Positions 1 through 6,170 of a stretch of 7,659 nt of DNA are shown one piece after another. This DNA comes from an uncultured Collinsella sp. (lineage in GTDB: Bacteria > Actinomycetota > Coriobacteriia > Coriobacteriales > Coriobacteriaceae). The notes under the pieces are model-generated. The model was not told the origin of the DNA, did not search any database, and was given only the letters and a program-made list of their open reading frames with translations. Every line of letters starts with the position of its first letter. Position 1 is the stretch's first letter. The position numbers and the translations under genes are program-made. The DNA is taken from NCBI GenBank assembly GCA_959599635.1, contig CAUGJN010000088.1, forward strand, positions 1 to 7,659, written 5' to 3'.

Positions 1-511
1 GCATTGCAAAAACACTCGCCCATACGCTCGATGCAACAAGTCTACCCAGCTCGCCCATCGGTGCCTGGATGATGAGCTTTTCACGTTTGTTAAGACGCGC
101 GGCAAGGAACGAGACGGCAACGGCCGTTGCGACCCATAGCAAGTACTCCTTCGATCCGTCATAATAGGTGTACTCTCCATCCGATATCTGCAGAAACGGA
201 AGTAGGGGAGAGAGCGGTGCCAAGATAAGACGTCCCGCGGCAAGAGGGTACAGAAGCGCGGGCATGCTTGATGAAGAGGTATAGACACCGTCCTCCCCCG
301 CATTCACAAGCGCATCCGCATAGGATGCTGACAATTCCTGCTCAACACGGGTTATTCCCGACTCGAGGTATTCGACCCGTCCGTCGATGCCAGCCGCGCT
401 CCTGAAGACGGGCAGAGCACAAAGAACCATCAACGCAACAACGACAACACAGAGCGACCTGGAGGAGAGAAGCGACCTAAAGATCGCCTTCGAGATTTTG
501 AGCATATTCAT
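1..511 (-). CDS. Membrane protein, N-terminal part, possibly ABC-2-type permease (partial)
   Basis: An open frame of 170 codons on the minus strand starts with ATG at 511-509 and runs off the left edge with no stop. The protein begins MNMLKISKAIFRSLLSSRS. A hydrophobic segment lies at about residues 20-36. A long non-cytoplasmic-looking stretch follows (about 40-120; Ser, Gly and acidic residues), then a second membrane segment at 122-140 and the start of a third at 156-170. One N-terminal helix, a large loop and then a helix cluster is typical of ABC-2-type transporter permeases, but no diagnostic motif is visible and this label is inference. The start is supported by AAGG about 6 nt upstream; an alternative ATG lies two codons downstream. 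Codon use is clearly less GC-rich than in the genes right of 2500, which suggests accessory origin. It is divergent from the DUF2975 operon. Confidence 0.75.
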   Translation of the reverse strand, partial: MNMLKISKAIFRSLLSSRSLCVVVVALMVLCALPVFRSAAGIDGRVEYLESGITRVEQELSASYADALVNAGEDGVYTSSSSMPALLYPLAAGRLILAPLSPLLPFLQISDGEYTYYDGSKEYLLWVATAVAVSFLAARLNKREKLIIQAPMGELGRLVASSVWASVFAM

Positions 512-542
512 CGCCAACCTTAACCTCATCCAGTCGGAACAG

Positions 543-569
543 AGGGGCCGAACAAAATGCTCGGCCCTT
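543..569. promoter_or_regulatory. GC-rich hairpin in the divergent spacer
   Basis: The arms 545-551 (GGGCCGA) and 561-567 (TCGGCCC) pair perfectly. A G-U and an A-U pair extend the stem to 543-569, around a 9-nt loop. On the plus strand it is followed by TTATTACTT, a weak T-rich tail, but no plus-strand gene lies upstream that would need a terminator. On the minus strand it would lie in the leader of the membrane-protein gene. Its role is unknown; an insulator between divergent promoters is one possibility. Confidence 0.45.
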
Positions 570-574
570 ATTAC

Positions 575-609
575 TTGCCGGCAAAGTCAATTTAACATAA
601 ACTGTTAAA
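575..609 (+). promoter_or_regulatory. Candidate promoter and operator of the DUF2975-HTH operon
   Basis: A possible -35 (TTGCCG, 575-580) and -10 (TAAACT, 598-603) are 17 bp apart, each matching four of six consensus bases. Two palindromes sit on these boxes: TTGCCGGCAA (575-584) over the -35, and an inverted repeat with 7-bp arms TTTAACA (591-597) and TGTTAAA (603-609) over the -10. An inverted repeat covering the -10 is where a repressor would bind. The XRE protein encoded 560 bp downstream in the same operon is the obvious candidate, which is inference. The operon's first gene then has a clear GGAGG (637-641), 5 nt before its ATG. Confidence 0.4.
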
Positions 610-646
610 AAGTAACCTGAGTTTTTTAAATTCTTCGGAGGTTATT

Positions 647-1159
647 ATGAGTTCCGACAATCGCACTCCCCGGCTTCATTCCTTCCGCATCGCATGTGCG
701 ATAGCCTCTGCGACCCTTTGCGCCACCGCCATCGCACAAGTGGCGTTCTCCTTAAAGCCAGCAATCGAAGTGCTCGACAACCCTGTAATTGCAGACTCCC
801 CCGCGTATCCAGCCCTTGCGATCTCGACATTGGTCCCTGCCGTCATCGGTATCGCTACGACCATCCTCAGCGCCGTTCTCGTGTGGACGATCAAGAGCGG
901 AGACCCCTTCAAGAAAGGGTCTGCGACATGCTTGAAGGTGCTCGGCATTCTCTTCGTTGTTCAAGCTGCCACCAGCCTCTACGCCGGCTCACTCAAAACC
1001 TCCGTTTCGATGTTTGGCGGCGAGGGGGCCGTCGGCGCCCAAGAGATCGCTTCATCATTCGATTGGACCTCTCTGGTTCTCGGCATCGTCCTGTTCATGC
1101 TTTCCCAGCTCTTCTTGTACGCCCGAGAGCTGTACCTCGACTCCGACGAGATTGCGTAA
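647..1159 (+). CDS. DUF2975 family membrane protein
   Basis: A 170-residue integral membrane protein of unknown biochemical function. Four hydrophobic segments are visible at about 13-34, 55-80, 94-114 and 139-158. The signature between helices 2 and 3 (SGDPFKKG, 84-91) and the tail ARELYLDSDEIA (159-170) resemble the conserved G-PF and EL...D-DE-I elements I recall for DUF2975. Length fits the family. The ATG at 647 is set by GGAGG at 637-641. The next gene begins only 9 nt after the stop and encodes a YozG-type XRE regulator. That is the usual partner of DUF2975 proteins, so the two are almost certainly co-transcribed and probably work as a membrane-protein/regulator pair. What the membrane protein senses or does is not known. 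Family assignment is from remembered patterns, not a search. Confidence 0.82.
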   Translation: MSSDNRTPRLHSFRIACAIASATLCATAIAQVAFSLKPAIEVLDNPVIADSPAYPALAISTLVPAVIGIATTILSAVLVWTIKSGDPFKKGSATCLKVLGILFVVQAATSLYAGSLKTSVSMFGGEGAVGAQEIASSFDWTSLVLGIVLFMLSQLFLYARELYLDSDEIA

Positions 1160-1168
1160 GGAAACGCC

Positions 1169-1420
1169 ATGCCCGTAATTGTTCGCCTCGACAAGATCAT
1201 GGCCGAGCGAAAGATTTCCTCGAACGAACTTGCCGAAAGGATTGGAACCACGCCCGTGAACCTGTCCCGTATTAAAAAAGGGCATATTCGCGGCATTCGC
1301 TTCAACACACTCGAGCAGCTATGCCTCGCCCTTCGTTGCCAACCCGGAGACCTTCTCGAAGTCATGAGCGAAGAGGATGCCCGAAAGGAGTTCGGACTCG
1401 ATTGGTCCGCCGAGGATTAG
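1169..1420 (+). CDS. XRE-family (YozG-type) helix-turn-helix regulator
   Basis: An 83-residue DNA-binding protein, almost entirely one Cro/C1-type helix-turn-helix domain (about residues 5-65). The stretch ISSNELAERIGTTPVNLSRI (16-35) gives the two HTH helices. The C-terminal part holds the LCLALRCQPGDLLE element (51-64) seen in small YozG-like regulators. The start is supported by AAGGAAA (1158-1164), which overlaps the stop codon of the DUF2975 gene, so translation may be coupled. It probably regulates its own operon, perhaps through the inverted repeat at 591-609. The tail after residue 65 (MSEEDARKEFGLDWSAED) is somewhat longer than I expect for the family. It ends in a TAG directly followed, in the same frame, by recombinase sequence, so the last residues may have been altered by a rearrangement. 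Confidence 0.85.
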   Translation: MPVIVRLDKIMAERKISSNELAERIGTTPVNLSRIKKGHIRGIRFNTLEQLCLALRCQPGDLLEVMSEEDARKEFGLDWSAED

Positions 1421-2146
1421 AGGGCGGTCGTACTCGCCCTGCACACGGGGATGCGAATCGGCGAGGTCTGCGGCCTTCGGTGGTGCGATGTGGATTTCGA
1501 GACGGGCCTGATCTCGATCAGACACTCGGTGGCGTACGCGAAGGGAATGGGTTCGTTCATCAAGGACACCAAGACCCATGACGCCAGGGGTATCCCCATC
1601 GACCCGGTCGGCCTACCCCCCTTCCTGAAGGAGACCCACGAGATCGACTGCGGAAAGCTGCGCTTGCGCGGCCTTACCGGGGCGGTCGAGATCGGGGACT
1701 GCTACATCCTGTCGGAGCCGGGCGCGACCTTCGCGACGACAAGCTATATCCGCAGGGCGTTCAAGACGTTCTCGGAGACCAACGGCCTCATGGGCACCAA
1801 CGACGAGCTGATCACGTTCCACGGCCTTCGCCACACGTTCGCAACGCAGTGGATCCGCCAAGGGGGCGATATCAAGGCGCTCCAATCGATCCTCGGCCAC
1901 AAGGACGCCATGGCGACGCTCAACGTCTACGCCGACATCGAGCCCATCTCCAAAATCCATAACATGCTGCGCGCCACGCCGTGCCTTTGGCGCGGGCACC
2001 TCGGGCCGAGGGTCGATCCGGGTCCCATGTTCCAACAGAGGATCCAGGAGTCCATCGAGACGCTCCAGGCGTTCGGCTACGGCATCACCGAGCCGGACGA
2101 CCGAAATATCGCCATACGCGACGTGAAGACGAACAGTTGGCTCTAG
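1421..2146 (+). pseudogene. Tyrosine recombinase/integrase, N-terminally truncated
   Basis: The frame encodes the catalytic domain of a phage-type tyrosine recombinase. Homology begins at once after the TAG at 1418-1420 (RAVVLALHTG, then MRIGEVCGLRW). Numbering from the ATG at 1451, all catalytic residues are present: Arg2, a beta-hairpin Lys (Lys41 in KDTKT), the His124-x-x-Arg127 pair in HGLRHTFATQ, His150 in LGHKD and the nucleophile Tyr160 in NVYADIE. About 70 residues follow the Tyr, ending at TAG 2144-2146. The arm-binding and core-binding domains, roughly 170-200 residues in the family, are missing. There is no convincing ribosome binding site before 1451. It is therefore most likely the remnant of an integrated element, although a short protein from 1451 cannot be excluded. 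No att repeats or other element genes are visible nearby. Confidence 0.8.
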
Positions 2147-2472
2147 CTCACCGAGTACGCGGCAGTGCTGGGCCCATCCCAACTGAGGTCACGGTGGTCC
2201 GATAGGGGCGCCGCCCGCGGCATGCGCCGCGGAGCGGTATCCCCTACCGAAGGGCGGGGATGCCCTCCGCTTCCAGTTCGGAATCAGCCGTCGGAGGCGT
2301 TCGGCTGACTGCGGGAACGGCCTGTCCGCTCAATGTGTTCGGCTGAGATCGGAAATCAACCCAACACGAGCCGGACACGCGCCAGACGGCTCTTCCCCGT
2401 ACGGCCTTCCCCCTTACGCTCATGTTGCAGGCATGTAACGCCGCAGCGAGCGCGCCTTTTTTGCGCCAGACA
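2147..2472. other. Gene-free spacer rich in inverted repeats
   Basis: No convincing gene is visible on either strand. The longer open frames here lack family features or ribosome binding sites. The stretch holds a large GC-rich hairpin (2203-2246), a second small hairpin (AGGGC 2251-2255 with GCCCT 2262-2266) and a third (TCAGCCG 2284-2290 with CGGCTGA 2302-2308). The 10-bp direct repeat GTTCGGCTGA occurs at 2299-2308 and 2337-2346. It separates the recombinase remnant from the core-metabolism operon and may include the scar of the lost element. No tRNA is visible that could have served as an integration site. Confidence 0.6.
2203..2246. repeat. Large GC-rich hairpin
   Basis: Three stacked helices can form. 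TAGGGG (2203-2208) pairs with CCCCTA (2241-2246), CCGC (2211-2214) with GCGG (2234-2237), and CCGCGGC (2215-2221) with GCCGCGG (2226-2232), around the tetraloop ATGC. Only a 2x3 internal loop and one bulged A (2233) interrupt it. Neither strand has a T-run after the stem, so it is not a standard rho-independent terminator. An alternative helix between TCCCC (2240-2244) and GGGGA (2256-2260) would disrupt the outer stem. Confidence 0.55.
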
Positions 2473-2495
2473 GGTACAATGATGAACACTGTACC
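2473..2495 (+). promoter_or_regulatory. Candidate -10 box inside an inverted repeat, upstream of the ACT gene
   Basis: The arms GGTACA (2473-2478) and TGTACC (2490-2495) are perfect inverted repeats with an 11-bp spacer. TACAAT (2475-2480) is a five-of-six match to the -10 consensus and lies inside the left arm. A good -35 at 16-18 bp is not seen; a T-tract (2457-2462) lies where one might be expected. Transcription would begin about 50 nt before the ATG at 2543. The inverted repeat could be an operator for the ACT-citrate synthase operon. Confidence 0.35.
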
Positions 2496-2542
2496 GTAGC
2501 GGAGCGCCCCGCGCGCGCCGCAATCACGCGAAAGGGTTTCCC

Positions 2543-2830
2543 ATGGCCGAGATCTCGTCCTCCCGTATCGTCATCACCGTCCTTGGCAAGAACCGCCCCG
2601 GCATCGTCGCCGGCGTCACCCGTGTCCTGGGCGAGGCCAACGTCGACATCCGCGACATCACGCAGTCCATTATCGAGGACATCTTCACCATGACCATGCT
2701 GGCCGATACCGCCGAGTCCAAGCTCGACTTCGCTGAGCTGCAGAAGGCCCTGGCCGAGGCCGGCGAGCTTTCGGGCGTCAACGTGTCCATCCAGCGCGAG
2801 GACGTCTTCAACTTTATGTACCGCCTGTAG
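2543..2830 (+). CDS. Stand-alone ACT-domain protein (UPF0237 type)
   Basis: A 95-residue protein consisting of one ACT domain, the small fold that usually binds amino acids or other small ligands and controls an enzyme or regulator. The first strand and turn read IVITVLGKNRPGIVAGVTRV (9-28), with the N-R-P-G-I ligand-loop signature. Then come VDIRDITQSIIEDIFTMTML (39-58) and a second alpha/beta unit ending VNVSIQREDVFNFMYRL. Length and layout match the UPF0237 group (YfcJ/SP_0238-like), which has no attached catalytic domain. AAAGGG (2531-2536) lies 6 nt before the ATG. Citrate synthase follows after 77 bp without a terminator, so the two are probably co-transcribed. The ligand is unknown. 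From memory, UPF0237 genes usually precede a DUF711/UPF0210 gene, which is absent here. Confidence 0.88.
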   Translation: MAEISSSRIVITVLGKNRPGIVAGVTRVLGEANVDIRDITQSIIEDIFTMTMLADTAESKLDFAELQKALAEAGELSGVNVSIQREDVFNFMYRL

Positions 2831-2907
2831 CGAGCAAGCCGCTGGGGATAGCCTGACGCGCGCATGCCCATGCAAGTCACCCCGATGCGGCCCGGAGAGG
2901 AGCGCGC

Positions 2908-4326
2908 ATGGCCTACGACGCCAAGAAAATCTATTACCGCTTCGATGACCACTTGAGCCGCCTGGTTCTGGATTACGAAGCAAGCCGCCAGATTTCGCCT
3001 GAGAGCGAAAACCTCTACCACGGCCTGCCGACCGACCCTTATGACGAGGGCCTGTTTGTCGAGCACAATGTCAAGCGCGGCCTGCGCAATGCCGACGGCT
3101 CGGGCGTGGTCGCGGGCCTCACTCGTATCTCGGATGTGCACGGCTACAACAAGGTCGACGGAAAGGTCGTGCCCGATCAGGGCAAGCTCACGCTTCGCGG
3201 CTACAGCATCGAGGATCTGGTCAACAATGCCCAGGCCGAGAATCGCTACGGCTACGAGGAAGTCGCCTATCTGCTTATCACGGGTTCGCTACCCAACAAG
3301 GAAGAGCTCGACGGCTTTTGCGAGCGCCTGGGCGCCTTTAGACATCTGAGCGACGAGTACGTCAAAGAGTTCCCTATGACCACGGTGTCGTCGAGCATCA
3401 TGAACGTGCTCCAGCGCGCCGTGCTGCTGCTCTACGCCTTCGATGCCGAACCAGACGTGATCACGCCCGAGCACGAAATCGACGTCGCCATTTCCATGCT
3501 CGCACGTCTCCCGCGCATCGCCGCCTTCGCACACATGGCCTCGATCGCCAAGCTTCGCGGCTCCGAGGTTCACGTGCCGCACCCCACGCCCGGTCTCTCC
3601 ACCGCCGAGACCATCCTACAGGTCCTGCGCGGCGGCATGGCATTCACCCGCGATGAGGCGATGCTGCTCGACGTTATGCTCATGCTGCATGCCGAGCACG
3701 GCGGCGGCAACAACTCCACCTTCGCCTGCCGCGTGCTGTCCTCTTCGGCAACCGACCCGTATTCCGCTTACGCCGCGGCTATCGGCTCGCTCAAGGGCCC
3801 GCGCCACGGCGGTGCCAATGCCAAGGTCGTGTCTATGCACGAGGACATCCGCGCGCATGTCTCCAACTGGGAGGACGAGGACGAGGTTGCAGCCTACCTG
3901 GGCAAGATTCTCGACAAGCAGGCCTTCGACGGCACGGGTCTCATCTACGGTATGGGCCACGCCGTCTACACGCTGAGCGACCCGCGTGCCGAGGTGTGCC
4001 GCCGTTACGCGCGCTCACTGGCAGCCAAGAAGGACTTGGGCGAAGAGTTCGCACTCATCGAGCGCATCGAGCGCCTGGCACCCCAGGTCATGCGCGACCA
4101 CGGCATGACCAAGCCCATCTGCGCCAACATCGACCTGTACACAGGCTTTATCTACAAGATGCTCGGCGTGCCCGAGACGCTTTTTACGCCGTTATTCGCC
4201 GTCGCCCGCATGGCCGGCTGGTCGGCACACCGCATGGAAGAGCTCTTCTGCGCGCACCGTATTATTCGCCCGGCCTATCGTCCGGTGATCGAGCCGCTGG
4301 AGTACAAGCCGATCGCCGACCGCTAG
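2908..4326 (+). CDS. gltA: Citrate synthase (citrate/2-methylcitrate synthase family)
   Basis: This enzyme condenses oxaloacetate and acetyl-CoA to citrate in the cytoplasm, the entry step to the oxidative TCA branch that supplies 2-oxoglutarate for glutamate. The 472-residue protein is complete. Key residues, by comparison with pig citrate synthase, are substrate-binding His264 (HAEHGGGNNSTF), catalytic His300 (GPRHGGAN), His351 with Arg360 (GMGHAVYTLSDPR), catalytic Asp409 (NIDLYTG), and Arg434 and Arg454 near the C-terminus. An N-terminal extension of about 60 residues precedes the conserved VKRGLRNADGSGVVAGLT block, as in clostridial-type enzymes. The start is fixed by GGAGAGGAG (2894-2902), 5 nt before ATG. 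It follows the ACT gene and is closed by a strong terminator at 4350-4388. A methylcitrate synthase activity cannot be excluded from sequence, but no prp genes are present. Confidence 0.93.
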   Translation: MAYDAKKIYYRFDDHLSRLVLDYEASRQISPESENLYHGLPTDPYDEGLFVEHNVKRGLRNADGSGVVAGLTRISDVHGYNKVDGKVVPDQGKLTLRGYSIEDLVNNAQAENRYGYEEVAYLLITGSLPNKEELDGFCERLGAFRHLSDEYVKEFPMTTVSSSIMNVLQRAVLLLYAFDAEPDVITPEHEIDVAISMLARLPRIAAFAHMASIAKLRGSEVHVPHPTPGLSTAETILQVLRGGMAFTRDEAMLLDVMLMLHAEHGGGNNSTFACRVLSSSATDPYSAYAAAIGSLKGPRHGGANAKVVSMHEDIRAHVSNWEDEDEVAAYLGKILDKQAFDGTGLIYGMGHAVYTLSDPRAEVCRRYARSLAAKKDLGEEFALIERIERLAPQVMRDHGMTKPICANIDLYTGFIYKMLGVPETLFTPLFAVARMAGWSAHRMEELFCAHRIIRPAYRPVIEPLEYKPIADR

Positions 4327-4349
4327 GACGCGGACCGTTATAGAACTCG

Positions 4350-4388
4350 AGCGTGGCCAGGGCATCACCGCCCTCGGCCACGCTTTTT
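4350..4388 (+). terminator. Rho-independent terminator after citrate synthase
   Basis: A perfect 9-bp stem, AGCGTGGCC (4350-4358) with GGCCACGCT (4376-4384), is extended by AGGGC (4359-4363) with GCCCT (4370-4374). There is one bulged C (4375) and a 6-nt loop. It is followed at once by the T-tract 4384-4388. It ends the ACT-citrate synthase transcript 24 nt after the stop codon and leaves only 25 nt before the next start codon. Confidence 0.93.
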
Positions 4389-4413
4389 ATGCCAGTAGAA
4401 AGGGCTGCATCGA

Positions 4414-5256
4414 ATGATTGTTTTTTCCGATATGGATGGAACACTGTTGACGAGCGACAAGCAGATGGGCGACGCCACCTGGGCGATGCTCGACGAGCTC
4501 GCACGTCGCAGCATTGAGTTTGTACCGTGCACGGGGCGTCCGCTGTCGGGCGTCTTTGAGCCCATCCTCGCCCATCCTGCCGTGCACTACGCGGTCTGCG
4601 CCAATGGCGCCAGCGTCTGGCAGCTCGACGACGATATGCCCAACGATGCCTCGCGCGCCACGCGCATTTTGAGCCGTCCGCTCGATCGCGGCATTGCCCA
4701 TCGCGTCCATCGCATCGCCGCCGGCCACGATGTGACCTTCGATATCTTCGCGGATGGGCAGTGCTTCCTCCCCCGCTCGCTTTACGGGCGCCTGGATGAG
4801 TTCTGCGGCGGTGACCCCCACATCGCGGCTTCGCTCAAGCGCACACGAACACCGATCGACATGGATATCGACAGTAAGATCGACGGGGTCGAGACGCTCG
4901 AACGCATCGCCATGTACTGGCACGACCCGGCCGATCGCGACGCCATCGCGGCTGAGCTCGACACGCTCGGAGGCATTGAGGTCACGCGTTCTTACGCCAT
5001 GAATATCGAGGTCATGGGTGAGGGCGCCACCAAGGGAACGGCCCTCACGTGGCTATGCGAGCACCTGGGCGAGCGTCTCGTCGACGCCTGGGCGTTCGGC
5101 GACAACATCAACGACATCCCCATGCTGCAGGCAGCGGGCCACGGCATGGCCATGATCAACGGCGAGCCCGAAGACCGCGACGCCGCCGACGCCATCACCG
5201 AATACGACAATGACCACGACGGCGTCGCCCGCACCATCATGGCCGCCCTCGCCTAG
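4414..5256 (+). CDS. Cof-type HAD-IIB family phosphatase (first copy)
   Basis: A cytoplasmic Mg2+-dependent phosphatase of the haloacid dehalogenase superfamily, Cof/YidA-like. It is expected to dephosphorylate sugar phosphates, cofactor phosphates or similar small molecules; the substrate cannot be read from sequence. All four HAD motifs are intact: motif I DMDGT with Asp6 (nucleophile) and Asp8, motif II CTGRP with Thr40, motif III Lys207 in ATKGTAL, and motif IV GDNINDIPML with Asp230 and Asp234. The type-IIB cap lies between motifs II and III (about 80-195). At 280 residues it is full length for the family. AAAGGG (4399-4404) lies 9 nt before the ATG. It sits directly behind the terminator at 4350-4388 and is convergent with a second HAD gene. 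The TAG stop (5254-5256) falls in the first unit of the gene-end repeat. Confidence 0.92.
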   Translation: MIVFSDMDGTLLTSDKQMGDATWAMLDELARRSIEFVPCTGRPLSGVFEPILAHPAVHYAVCANGASVWQLDDDMPNDASRATRILSRPLDRGIAHRVHRIAAGHDVTFDIFADGQCFLPRSLYGRLDEFCGGDPHIAASLKRTRTPIDMDIDSKIDGVETLERIAMYWHDPADRDAIAAELDTLGGIEVTRSYAMNIEVMGEGATKGTALTWLCEHLGERLVDAWAFGDNINDIPMLQAAGHGMAMINGEPEDRDAADAITEYDNDHDGVARTIMAALA

Positions 5257-5364
5257 CCATCGGCTAGTCATTGGGGACGTTCTTGAATGACTAGTCGTTA
5301 GGGACACTCTTCGCGAAAAGCTGCAAGGACTGTCCCCCACTGCCGGCAGAACGGGAACGTCCCC
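5253..5364. repeat. REP-like gene-end repeat, left copy, nested inverted repeat
   Basis: The block between two convergent genes starts with an imperfect 11-bp tandem (CTAGCCATCGG 5253-5263, CTAGTCATTGG 5264-5274). It then has GGGGACGTTC (5273-5282), the palindrome GACTAGTC (5289-5296), GGGACA (5301-5306), the palindrome TTCGCGAA (5310-5317), TGTCCC (5331-5336), and finally GAACGTCCCC (5355-5364), the exact inverse of the first decamer. The elements nest as two concentric inverted repeats. Positions 5265-5311 recur in inverted orientation at 6378-6332 with about 41 of 47 bases identical. No transposase is present. The pattern resembles REP/MITE-type repeats mobilised in trans; that comparison is inference. 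Confidence 0.8.
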
Positions 5365-5374
5365 ATCTGTCGGA

Positions 5375-6169
5375 TTAAGCGAGGCTCTCCAGCACACGGC
5401 GGAGTTCTTGCTGGACAGCGTGGTCGCGGTTGCGCCCCACCACGCGATCGGCCACCGCTTTGAGCGCCGGACGCGCGTTTTCCATCGCACAGCCCGTGCC
5501 GACAAAGCGGATGATCTCGTAGTCGTTCATCGAGTCGCCAAACGCCATGATCTCGTCGCGTCCAATGCCGTAATGCTCCGCAAGCTGTGCGATGCCCGAG
5601 GCCTTCGACACACCGGGCTGCATGGCATCGATCCACGCGTTGCCCGAAGGCGCAAAGGTAAAGAGCTGACCGAGTTCTCGCTGTAGCACGTACGCACTGT
5701 CCATAACGGCACAGTCATCGCAAAAGATACTCGCCTTGATGATATTTACGCTGGGATCGGGCAGTTCCCAAATGCGCTCGGCATTGGGAAGGTCCTTATC
5801 GACCTCGCGTACGAACTTGCACTCGTCATCGAGCAAGAAGGATTTGGTTCGGTCAAAGAGCGCAAGATGCAAATTGGGAAACGTCCCGACGGCCTGGGCG
5901 AGCTTTCGAATCGCCAGGTGCGAATACACCTCACGGTCCACCATCTTTCCGTCGGCGTAGACCTGGGCACCGTTAGCTGCGACAAAGTCCATCTTGTCGC
6001 GAACGGGCGCAAAGAACTCGCACAGGCGATCGTAGCGGCGGCCTGACGATGCGGCAAAATGCACGCCATGCTCGCGTAGCGCCAGGATCAGTTCATAGGT
6101 TTCGGGAGGCACCTGGCCGTTTTCGTCAAGCAACGTGCCGTCCATATCGGATGCAATCAGTTTAAACAT
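5375..6169 (-). CDS. Cof-type HAD-IIB family phosphatase (second copy)
   Basis: A second HAD-superfamily phosphatase of 264 residues, in the same subfamily as the convergent gene at 4414-5256 but clearly diverged from it, so an old paralogue rather than a recent duplicate. Motif I is SDMDGT (Asp8, Asp10), motif II SSGRR with Ser42 instead of the more usual Thr, motif III Lys189 in GVSKASGI, and motif IV GDSMNDYEII with Asp212 and Asp216. The cap domain spans about 80-180. The substrate is unknown. AAGGGAG (6183-6177) is 8 nt before the ATG and determines the start. That Shine-Dalgarno sequence lies within the 3' arm of a long leader hairpin (6175-6236), so expression is probably controlled at the RNA level. 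The gene is enclosed by inverted copies of the gene-end repeat. Confidence 0.92.
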   Translation of the reverse strand: MFKLIASDMDGTLLDENGQVPPETYELILALREHGVHFAASSGRRYDRLCEFFAPVRDKMDFVAANGAQVYADGKMVDREVYSHLAIRKLAQAVGTFPNLHLALFDRTKSFLLDDECKFVREVDKDLPNAERIWELPDPSVNIIKASIFCDDCAVMDSAYVLQRELGQLFTFAPSGNAWIDAMQPGVSKASGIAQLAEHYGIGRDEIMAFGDSMNDYEIIRFVGTGCAMENARPALKAVADRVVGRNRDHAVQQELRRVLESLA

Positions 6170-6170
6170 A

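Noticed and set aside
1613..2182. Long open frame on the minus strand opposite the recombinase (189 codons)
   Set aside because: It is the mirror of GC-rich coding sequence; the plus strand carries clear recombinase motifs and the minus translation has no family features.
2337..2380. CTGAGA followed by ACCC, reminiscent of a TPP riboswitch
   Set aside because: The rest of the thi-box (CCTGAT, TAAT, GCC-GCG-AGGGA) is absent and the downstream gene is not a thiamine gene.
2244..2489. 81-codon minus-strand frame in the gene-free spacer
   Set aside because: Composition is like random GC-rich DNA, with no clear ribosome binding site and no motif. It also crosses the candidate promoter of the ACT gene.
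2147..2542. tRNA gene serving as attachment site for the recombinase element
   Set aside because: No cloverleaf, T-loop consensus or CCA end could be found on either strand.
2420..3141. Minus-strand open frames of 187 and 205 codons across the ACT gene and the start of citrate synthase
   Set aside because: They overlap two recognised genes with ribosome binding sites on the other strand and have no recognisable domains.
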